In this document: positions 55,501-64,000 of the stretch, piece after piece | Layout: each line of letters opens with the position of its first letter | How positions within the stretch are numbered: the first letter of the stretch is position 1 | From: Craterostigma plantagineum | Taxonomy: Eukaryota; Streptophyta; Magnoliopsida; Lamiales; Linderniaceae | DNA length: 64,000 bases | Reading direction: 5' to 3' | Assembly: GCA_027422505.1 (NCBI GenBank) | Contig: JAPQWV010000005.1 | Coordinates: forward strand, 9,987,501 to 10,051,500 | Made by a program: the position numbers and the translations under genes | Notes under the pieces: model-generated | Database searches by the model: none | What the model was told of the DNA's origin: nothing | What the model saw: the letters and a program-made list of their open reading frames with translations, nothing else

Positions 55501-57015
55501 GGTCTGGAACGAAGTAGGAAGCTGGCGGACCGAGAGATCATGATCAACGTAGGAAGCAGACATAGTGTACCGGCGACCCACATTGGATCAAGAACTCTTA
55601 TTTTATCTATTAGACATAGTTTACTGCTTTTCGATTGTTTAGTTCTGCCCAAGGGGCTTAAGAATATTGTTTCTATTCCCGTTTTGAGCGGAAACGGTTA
55701 CGAGTTCCGTTTTAGTAATAATATATGCAATATTTATTTTGGAAATAATTGCGTGGAAGTGCAAGTTTACTGAATGGATTGTATAATCTAAATGTCGAAG
55801 ATAAAGCAAAAACTGTGAATACAATCACCAACAAACGAAAATTGGAGTCGAACTCGAGACTGCTGTGGCATCTTCGACTCGGTCACGCTGGAGAACAAAA
55901 GATTCTCGAGTTGGAGAAAATCGGCATTATAAAGCCGTTTGGGTCTGATCCCCATCCGACTTGTAAATCTTGTATCCTTGGAAAGATGACAAAGTCGCCC
56001 TTCACAGGGACTTTCACAAGAGCCGCAGAACTTCTCGGTTTGATCCACACGAATGTTTGCGGATCGTTCGGGGTTGCGGCCCGCGATAACTTCCATTATT
56101 TCGTTACCTTCACTGATGATCACTCTCGCTTCGGCAAGGTATATCTCATGAAGCACAAGTCTGATACTTTTGCATGGTTCAAAGAGTACAAGGCTTTGGT
56201 GGAAAATCAGACTGAAAAGAGCATTAAAGGGGTTCGATCAGATCGAGGCGGCGAGTACATGAGCCTCGAGTTTGACAAGTTCTTGAAAGAGAACGTGATC
56301 ATTTCACAGATGACACCGCCCGGAACACCACAGTTGAAAGGTGTGTCCGAACGCAGAAATCGAACTCTGTTGGATAAGGTTCGTTCTATGCTGAGCTATA
56401 CAGACCTCCCATATCATTGTGGGGTCATGCCCTATTGACAGCGGCACACGTTCTGAATAGATGTCTTACAAAGTCTATCGATCGTATTCCGTATCAGATA
56501 TGGACAGGACAAAAACCAAGCTTGAATCATATTAGAATTTGGGGTTGCCCCACATTCGTGAAAAAGCTCAAGACAGATAAACTGGAATCGATGTGCAAGA
56601 ACATTTTGTCGGGTATCCTGAGGATTCCATGGGATACCAGTTTTACTTCCACGATGATCAGAGGATCGTTATAGCCCTTCAAGCTCACTTTCTTGAAGAA
56701 GAGTTCGTTCGAGAAAATGGGGCGGGTCGCAAAGTAACTCTTGGAAGGTCGTCAGAAGCGCTTTCACAGACTCCAGTGTCGCATGACACCGTAGAGCAGT
56801 CCGAGATGCACCCTGAGTTGCGCAGGTCGGGTAGAGTATCTCGCCAGCCTGAGAGATACGGGATGGTCCACATCGAGCACGAGGTTGCTTCGCTGGAAGG
56901 GAACGTCGGAGACGATCCAACTACCTATGACCAGGCAACCAGGGATAACGATTCGGAGAAATGGCTTATAGCTATGCAAGTCGAAATGGATTCTATGTAC
57001 GAAAACCAAGTCTGA
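55501..57015 (+). pseudogene. pol: C5 protease end and integrase, broken
   Basis: The integrase zinc region LLWHLRLGHAGEQKI...CKSCILGKMTKSPF is open in 55749-56438. The catalytic core shows FTDDHSRFGKVYLMKHK, RSDRGGEYMS and SERRNRT, where the usual V before ERRNRT is S. The next frame (56417 on) has ALLTAAHVLNRCLTKS and PSLNHIRIWGCPTFVKKL. The last part (56593-57015) shows GRVSRQPERYG and the start of the RT domain (WLIAMQVEMDSMYEN). Confidence 0.88.
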
Positions 57016-58492
57016 ACTCTAGTAGACGTCCCAGATAGTTTTAGACCCATTGGGTGTAAATGGATCTACAAGAGAAAGATTGGATCTGACGGATAGGTTG
57101 ACACATACAAAGCTAGGCTTGTGGCGAAAGGGTACATTCAAAAAGAGGCCGTTGACTATGAGGAGAACCTTTCGCTTGTCACTATGATGAAGTCGATTCG
57201 AACATTGCTTGCGATAGCTGCGCACTATGACTATGAGATCTGGCAGATGGATGTGACAACTGCATTCCGAAATGGATACCTCAAGGAGGAAATATATATG
57301 GAGCAGCCCAAGGGTTTTACATCGCAAGGAGATGCTCATAAGGTGTGCAAACTGAACAAGTCCATTTATGGACTGACACAAGCCTCCAGAAGCTGGAATC
57401 TTCGGTTCGATGAAGTGGTCAAGGGCCACGGATTCTTTAAGAACAAAGAAGAACCTTGTGTCTATAAGAAAAGCAGTGGGAGCAAAATATCTTTCCTCGT
57501 ATTGTACGTGGACGACATCCTTTTAATAGGAAATGATATTGGAATGCTCTCGATGGTGAAAGCGTGGCTTTCAACCGAATTCTCCATGAAAGACTTTGGA
57601 GAAGCTACCTACATCTTGGGTATTCACCTTTCTAGAGATCAAGCGAATCGTATGTTAGGACTCTCCTAGGCCCTTTACCTAGAGAAGGTCCTAAAGCGAT
57701 ATAATATGGTCAACTCTAAGAAAGGGTTCCTGCCTATGCGATATGGGATTCACCTTTCCAAGGCTATGAGCCGTCAAAGTGAGTTGGAGCGGAAATAGAT
57801 GAATGGAATCCCTTATGCATCCGCAGTGGGTAGCTTGATGTACGCGTTGCTTTGCACGCGACCTGACTTGGTGTACGCTGTGAGCGTAGTCAGTCGGTTT
57901 CAGGCTGACCCTGGTAAGGTACATTGGACAGCAGTCAAGACTATCCTCAAGTACCTCAGACGAACTAATGATATGATGCTGGTCTATGGTAATGGAGAAT
58001 TGGACGTGGAAGGGTATACGGATTCGGATTTCCAGTCTGACGTGGACGACCGAAAATCCACTTCAAGATTCGACTTTACGCTCAACGATGGAGCAGTATC
58101 TTGGAAAAGTTCCAAACAGAGCACTATTGCAGATTCCACCTGCGAAGCAGAGTATATAGCAGCCTCAGAGGCAGCTAAGGAAGATGTTTGGATGAGAAAG
58201 TTCTTGGAAGAACTTGGTGTTGTTCCTGTAGCAGATAGGCCATTGCCATTGTGGTGTGACAATACTGGCGCTATTGCTCAGGCAAAGAACCGAGGTCTCA
58301 GAGCAAGTCTAAACATATAGAAAGAAAGTACCACGTGTTACGTGAATTCGTTGAGAATGACTACATAACCGTGCAAAAGATTGCGACCGCGGAAAACGTG
58401 GCGACCCGTTCACCAAGCCTCAATCACAGGCAGTGCTGGCTAGACATCTCGAAAAGATGGGTATTAGATACTACAGTGCATGACATTGAGTG
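57016..58492 (+). pseudogene. pol: C5 RT and RNase H, broken
   Basis: RT motifs in order are GCKWIYKRKI, KARLVAKGYIQKE, QMDVTTAFRNG (L changed to R), SIYGLTQASRSW and the catalytic YVDDILLIG at about 57505, then YILGIHLSRD. A TAG at 57667 and another at 57796 break the frame. RNase H shows YTDSDFQSDVDDRKSTS, CEAEYIAASEA and LWCDNTGAIAQ. A frameshift near 58310 follows. Active-site residues mostly survive, but no full enzyme can be made. Confidence 0.9.
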
Positions 58493-58796
58493 CAAGCGGG
58501 AGATTGTTAGGAATATGCCCTCGAATTGGTCAAACAAATACGCACATTATTAGATACACACAATATTGTAAATGGCATTGAGTGCAAGTGCTGAGTCTTG
58601 TTCGTTCATAGGGGACTTCAGTGTAACCCCACGACTCGACTCACCAGTAAATTCGCTAGTCATTCTACAATTGGTCAAACAAATACACACATTATTGTAA
58701 GTACATAATCATACCAAACGTAATACTTACAGGCAAGGCTGATCCTCCAGTCTTTTGAGCGACCGTACATGGACAGTCTACAGAACCTAATCCTAA
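58493..58796. other. Scrambled junction: C5 PPT/LTR start and G2 internal sequence
   Basis: CAAGCGGGAGAT (58493-58504) is the C5 polypurine tract, and TGTTAGGAATATGCCCTCG (58505-58523) is the start of its 3' LTR. From 58524 on the text is gypsy internal sequence. 58524-58551 repeats 58669-58696 with one mismatch, and the 13-base CATTGAGTGCAAG at 58576-58588 repeats 58484-58496 of C5. The mosaic indicates templated repair at the break. Confidence 0.7.
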
Positions 58797-58808
58797 GCTC
58801 TGATACCA
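58797..58808 (-). other. G2-right primer-binding site for tRNA-iMet
   Basis: The minus strand reads TGGTATCAGAGC two bases after the LTR end GTCGCCACA at 58811. This identifies the sequence at 58811-61557 as a 5' LTR on the minus strand. Confidence 0.92.
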
Positions 58809-58810
58809 CC

Positions 58811-61557
58811 TGTGGCGACCCTGACTTTCTAATTATAATTGATAGCGAATTTTCGCAATGTAAGTCGTGGAAGACCCGTCTTATAATTACAACAAAACAT
58901 AATCTACATCATCGTACTTATACAAAGGCCGAAGCCCTAAAAATATATATATCATATCAAAACATCATAACATAGCTCCACGAGTCGTTTTCCATGTACA
59001 ACCTCGCCCTCAAAAGACCTTGTAGTACCGCCGTCAGCCTGCCTTAGTCGTGACGTTTCTTAATGCCCGACTCTATCGTACCTACAACACATAAAATATG
59101 GAATGAGCTTATAAAGCTCAGTAAGTGGAAACCATGCATGCAATGCACGTGTCCTAAAATGCAAAGGCATCTACGCAAATGCTCTCTAATCGTGTCGTAA
59201 TTTGCAAAGGCATCCGCACCACTGCTTTCTATTCGTGCCATGTAATTCTTGTATTGTCTTGTCATGTAGGGCCCTTGGCTTAACTTGCTATGCACCATCA
59301 TGGAGTTCAAACCCACTAGGGATATATAAATATATATATATGTCGATACTCCCACTGAGAGGCTAACCCTAAGGCGCCTTTTCAATCCCAATGTAGTTTA
59401 TAGGACACACGGACGCTCACATTGGTAGACTCACTATGAGGTTGCTAACATCAATTATACCCTCGATTCGATGCCGCTTTTCTCCTCAGGTTTTATCTTC
59501 CAGGTCGCAACTTTCCGCACATGCATGTCTTGCCTTGTTACATGTCATGTCTTGTCTTGTCGTGAAATCGGTGACATAATGTCACCATGGTAGCATAGAA
59601 GAGCCATTAGATGCAAATGTTTATTGTGTACAAGCAATCATGCGTGATACATGCTCGTGTCTTAAAATCCTCATGTGACTCGTGTATGCACGTGATAATG
59701 CGTACTGAATAATACCGAAGTGCTTGTCATGCCACTTCATGTAATAATTAATTCACGTAAATAAATAAATCACATAGGGATTCATGTAAAGTCATAGAAG
59801 CATATAATCATGTAACTCATGCACATATAATTTATGTGTTGTAGTTGGGATCTCCACTTACCTGTCGTCCAAGCTTAAGTGATTTACTGCTTCGTGACGT
59901 CCTCACCTTCCGATCCTTAGACAGAATATTGAATATCGTAGTGTCAGTACCACACTTAAATTAGGTGCCTATGTCAGAGTAATTTATTTAACTATTCTAA
60001 TTTGCTAAGACCCGTAGTTGTTCGATTTTAGTCTACGTTAAGTCAAGGTTAGGACCATCTAAGCTTCGTCCGATGAGTCATGCCTTAGATTTCAGCGAGA
60101 CCTACTATGGTCTTCATGAAGAATTGCCCGATTGGAGGGTTTTACAAAGCAAAATTGTCCGATTTGAGGTCTTTCGAAGCTGGAATCCCCGAGGGTTTCT
60201 TTGAGATGTAATCGCCCGATTTTAATGCATGGAATTCCCACTTTAGCCGAGTGATTTTTTTCTTCATGAATCGTCCGATTGATTTCCATTTAAGCCTAGT
60301 TTCGCTTGATTTCTCCTAGCTTCCAAATCGGCTGATCCTATTGAACTCACTTTTGTTGATGGTTCCTTTAAGATGCAAATCGCCCGATCAATCAATCCCA
60401 ACGTCGCCCGATTAATGTCACGGCGAAAGTCCATAGTTGAGAGCTCATTCACCCGATTTGTATGGTCTCTGAATCGCCCGACTCCTTGCATGTTTAGTCC
60501 ACATTTCGCCCGATTTGAGGTGCCCACAAATCAAAATCGCCGAGTTCATCAATTTACCGATTCACTCGAAATTTCATGCAACCTTTTACCTTCGGTCGAA
60601 AGCCTCATACAGTCATGTATTTCGAAACTTAGCTTATATGATTAATTTGCCCATAACTCATAAGTTCTAAACTTTTCTTCCATCCTAAAATCGTTAATTC
60701 TTATTAAGAATTAAAGTTATGAACCCTAAAACATGCTAAATTATCCGAAATGATTTCCTTTTAACAAGGTTAGAACTCAATCATGCCTTAATTTACATAG
60801 GTACGAATTTATACATCAACATAGGGTTTTTGCCGTCTGTAACACATGATAATTCTATGAGCTTCATCAATCTATGTCAGTATATTAACTAAATAACCTA
60901 ACTTACGAGAATTATCAAGGTTGTAAGTGATATTTCTCCTTACCAAAGGTCTTGAAATTAAGCTGTTAAGAATCGTTGGTCGGCCACTTCTCTCGGCTTC
61001 TCCTCTTGTTATTTTGATACAGTTAAATGGTTATGGGGGTTTTCTTTTACTTCTATCTCTTACTTCGGTTCTTATCTAATGTCCCTTTTATATAATTGAT
61101 AAGTATCAAGCTTAGAAAAATGTGCTAGAGTTGACAACTAGGTGACTAAGCTAATATTTTCACTCTTATGTTAAGGAATTCTTATACTCATCCTTAGTTG
61201 TTCGAATGTTAGTTTATCTGAAATTATGATTGGCCAAATCGAACTCACCAATCGCTCGATTACACCTTGATGGCTCGGCGAAAGTTTGTTCAGCAAGTCT
61301 TGGAATCGGTCGAACTTATTTCTTTATTTAAAGTCTAACTAGATTCTATACCACATTGAAATCGACCTATTTTATTTGGTGTATACAATCGATTCACACC
61401 TTTAATTATAGAAATCGATCGATTCAATTGATTCTTACCCAAACTCGGCGAAAGCTAATATATACATACATCATTTGGTCGAAACTCTTACTCAAGGCTT
61501 AATCAAATGTTCATTACTTAAAATCGTCCGATTCAAGTCTCATTTGTTCGGCGATTT
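58811..61557 (-). mobile_element. G2-right: gypsy-type 5' LTR (minus orientation)
   Basis: On the minus strand it ends GGGTCGCCACA before a tRNA-Met primer site. It is homologous, inverted, to 48367-51640; shared texts include TAGTTGGGATCTCCACTTACCTG, GACTAAGCTA and the Y-shaped TTTTAAGACACG region. At least 2747 bp; its U3 start is cut by the C6 element at about 61558. It contains many AATCGCCCGATT, AATCGATCGATT and CGGCGAAAG words (60110-61560). A TATATAAAAGG box lies on the minus strand at about 61090. Confidence 0.78.
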
Positions 61558-61908
61558 TGTTAGGTCCTCTGTTATCAACTCAATCAATCCTAGGCATGAA
61601 TTCTAAGGAAATCGATTAGAATGATTTAAATTGTAATTCGATCGAAAACCTTCGATGAAGAACACGAGAGAGAATTCCTCTAGTGAGATGATGTTTTCTG
61701 AGTTTCTCTCTCTAGAAATGAATTCGACAGCCTTTCGGATTGATTCTCTAATTTTCTGTATTAAGCTCAATGTTTGTACAACTATTTATACCAAAGAAAC
61801 TTGGTATAAATATCTAACTAGTCATAATCTATGGACTAATACAAATAAAGCCCCTAATTACAAGGACAACTAATAAAATCAAGCACAATCTAAAATGTAT
61901 ACTCTACA
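61558..61908 (-). repeat. C6 3' LTR (left edge tentative)
   Basis: On the minus strand it starts TGTAGAGTATAC directly after a polypurine-like AAAAGGTGAGAT. It contains a TATTTATACC/GGTATAAATA promoter region and possibly ends CCTAACA at 61558, next to gypsy LTR sequence. A second possible end is GATAACA at about 61572. No other LTR is inside the window, so length and ends cannot be confirmed. Confidence 0.55.
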
Positions 61909-61930
61909 ATCTCACCTTTTGTGCTTGATT
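61877..61930 (-). other. C6 PPT/LTR junction inside a 12-bp perfect inverted repeat
   Basis: AATCAAGCACAA (61877-61888) and TTGTGCTTGATT (61919-61930) are exact complements around a 30-base loop that holds the polypurine tract and the LTR start. One arm is coding (end of the post-pol ORF) and the other is in U3, exactly as in C2 but with unrelated arm sequences. Confidence 0.85.
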
Positions 61931-64000
61931 GCGTCTCCGTGCTGTTTGTCCTCGTCGGGCATAGTATGATCTGCGCAAGCCCAGCGCATGCTCAAAGTTC
62001 CTGAGCGTGTTCCTCAGCTCCAGTCGCTCCTCGATATCTTCTAGTAGTTCCATTAGGATCGGCTGTTCTCTCACGAACCGGATCCTCAGCATTGTCTCTC
62101 GGTTGATTTCTTCCAACCTCTGCTCTATATTTCTCCTGATGACCTTGAGCGTCCCATCACAGAATTTGTGTATCTCAGTCTTCAGCATCATCCCTGTCTT
62201 CTTCGCGATCGGATTGTGGTAGGAGATGCCTAAGACTGAGCTGATGTGCACGTGATTGTTGGGAAGCCCTTCGATCTCAGGTCCTTTGTTGAGCGGAGCG
62301 GTCATGTTAACCTTCTTCATGTTGCTCTCCAAAGCCATCTGAAGGTCGTGTGCGGGGAAGTACTTGACTTGGCGCATCATGAACCGGTAGAGACTCTCGA
62401 TCCTACTTTTTTGATGAAGCCTTGAGGACCTTTGTACTTCTCCACATACAGCTTGTAGAGGTTGTACACTTCATCAGCAGGGAAGTACGGTAGGTCACTC
62501 TCGCTTAGATCTTCTCGAGTTCTATCTACTTGCTCAATGACATAGTACGGTGTTGGAAGTCCTCCTTTTGCACAGTAGACGCTGAGTAGTTGACAGATTG
62601 GAGAGAGACTCTTGTAATGACTCTTGGCTTGGCTTTTAGTCATCCCCAATCTCACATCCGGTCCAAGATGGGTCAGCATCCAGAGATACGTCATTCGCTT
62701 CTGCTGTTCCCAGTGAGAGATCCCTCTCAGCTCGAACTCGTTCGGCTTCTTAACTCTGTCCGGTGACCTCCAAATGTTTTCGCGAACTTCTTCAAGGAAA
62801 GGGATTTCTATTCGGATGTTCTCCCACGGCGTGTCGATCCGAACGGTCCCTGGCATTTGTCTTGTGGGGGAAACCGCTCGTTGCGTGATAAGCTCTGAAA
62901 GCCCTGTGGGATCTTGTTCATGGTCTACACCTTCCTGAAGTTCTTCGTCTTCTATGAGTACGAGGTCTACCGAGGCTTGTTGTAAGAAGTGTCGAATGTC
63001 CTGAAGCCGTTGTCTTTGATGCTCCTCGGGCATGGAATGGATCATCCACTGTCCTTCGAATATGTATTTGTCTAGGACCTCGTGTGGGTTGACGCCATGT
63101 CCGGATGGTCCCGGTTGGTCTGGAGCAATTGAGGGAGTCGCCTGAGTCTGTGCTAGGGCGACGAGCATGGCAGCGCTTGCTTCTTCTTCCGGAAGCAAGG
63201 GGCTTGTGAAGGTTGGTGGTGTGGGCGGAGGCGTCCTTATATGAAAGGTTGGTGGGTCGATTTGTGAGTCGATTTGGGTTAGAGTGGTGCGGCGGGTGGT
63301 GGTTGTTGTTTGGGTAGTGGGTTGTGAGGTTCCAGCGACTCCTTGACTTGTATGAGTCGCGCCAGGGTTCTGTCTCTGACCCCTTGTGATTATCCTTAGC
63401 CTCTTCTCCCCCTCAGGACGACCCTGATCGTCTGGGTCATCATGTCGGCATTTGGAGTGGGAGCCTTGGACGCGGCACGTTTCTGATGGGTTAGGAGGAT
63501 TCACGAGACGGTGGAAGAGATCTTCTTCTTCCGGCGTTCGTGTGGTCAATTCCAACTGCCTGGCGACCAGAATTGAGTGGAGTTCGCTTATGGGTATTGT
63601 GGCAGGATTTATTAGGTTGTGGGTGTGGATGGGTGTTGGTGTTTGTGTGGATATTATGGGTTGATTGGGTGTGAGGATGGGTTGTGACGAAGACGGCTCC
63701 GAGACGGGTGCTTTCCCACGATCTTGGCGGGACGTCTCGATGGCATTTTGCACGCTCTCCATGATTTTGTCTTCAAAATCCTTCAGCGCATTAGCGAGAG
63801 CGGCCTGAAGTCGATCTTCTTTCACATACGGAGCAGACGCCTCTGTTGTGGATGGTCCAGGACGACTGATGTCGCCTGTTATCAACCCTAGAGCTAACAC
63901 CGGCTCCTCAGGTTGGCTCAGAGTCACTTGAGGTTGTGACTCTTCGAGACATCCACCCAATCCTCGAGTCGAATCTGGAAGATTCTCCTCTATGGGTGTT
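61904..64000 (-). pseudogene. C6 post-pol ORF, homologue of the C2 1138-aa ORF (partial, one frameshift)
   Basis: The minus-strand frame is open from the window edge (64000) to 62377, then continues in another frame from 62380 to TAG 61904. The single shift lies near an A-run at about 62405-62410. About 690 residues align with residues about 550-1138 of the C2 ORF, in order: ETSRQDRGKAPV, DDPDDQGRPEGEK, DKYIFEGQWMI, FLQQASVDLVLIEDEEL, TPWENIRIEIPFLEEV..NIW, RGISHWEQQKRMTYLWML, MMRQVKY.PAHDLQMALE, HKFCDGTLKVIRR and RNTLRNFEHALGLRR. Similarity is moderate in the globular C-terminal region and low in the Pro/Thr-rich part. The stop codon lies 3 to 5 bases inside the LTR. The function is unknown. 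Confidence 0.88.

Larger units (their letters stand above)
52940..58523 (+). mobile_element. C5: degenerate plus-strand copia element
   Basis: A short 3' tail of its 5' LTR (52940-52978, ending ACCCAACA) is followed by a primer site, leader, gag, protease, integrase, RT, RNase H, a polypurine tract and the first 19 bases of a 3' LTR (58505-58523). Stops and frameshifts occur in every domain. Both LTRs are almost entirely missing and replaced by gypsy sequence of the G2 family, so C5 sits in a rearranged minus-strand gypsy element. Confidence 0.88.

Overview
This window looks like gene-poor, transposon-dense nuclear DNA of a eudicot plant. It is AT-rich and carries Ty1/copia elements primed by initiator tRNA-Met (TGGTATCAGAGC), Ty3/gypsy-type pieces including one primed by tRNA-Asp, a 5S-RNA-derived LTR (Cassandra type), a PIF/Harbinger transposon with its Myb/SANT partner, and a hAT-type MITE. 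I found no convincing host gene, tRNA gene or CRISPR array. The species cannot be fixed from the sequence; an asterid is only a guess. The names C1-C6 (copia), G1-G2 (gypsy) and H1 (Harbinger) are mine.

Layout. 1-1057: AT-rich flank with a TA microsatellite. 1063-14207: C1, a decayed copia element with 222/235-bp LTRs and a perfect GAGTA target duplication. Its pol is cut off early in RT, and it is filled by G1, a minus-strand tRNA-Asp-primed gypsy derivative in a rare tandem arrangement LTR-internal-LTR-partial internal (4086-13940). 14213-15080: flank. 15081-29074: C2, a 14-kb, apparently very young copia element with 316-bp LTRs that look identical by eye and a perfect AGGTA duplication. 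It has gag, a linker reading frame, pol, repeated polypurine tracts, palindrome-rich non-coding regions, an antisense ORF with a membrane-helix-like segment, and a 1138-codon ORF after pol that is not envelope-like. 29525-34100: C3, a decayed minus-strand copia whose gag holds a Cassandra-type LTR. 34576-35430: Myb/SANT-like coding remnant. 35441-37308: lone copia-type LTR. 38034-41351: H1, minus-strand Harbinger ORFs with a hAT MITE (39600-40178, perfect 8-bp duplication) inside the transposase.

42300-48275: copia relics, including C4 (minus strand, gag related to C2). 48367-51640 and 58811-61557: long gypsy LTRs (G2 family) in opposite orientations. 52940-58523: C5, a degenerate plus-strand copia embedded in gypsy sequence. 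61558-64000: C6, a minus-strand copia that runs off the window and carries a diverged homologue of the C2 post-pol ORF.

How it fits together. The window is a nest of insertions in insertions. C2 is the likely active or recently active player. Its unusual parts are the post-pol ORF (shared with C6), a hairpin enclosing the polypurine tract and LTR start that is kept with different sequences in C2 and C6, and dense CpG-containing palindromic words (TTTCGATCGAAA, TTTCGCCCGAAA, CTCGGCGAAA) that also occur in an unrelated gypsy LTR. These are the best candidates for undescribed biology here.
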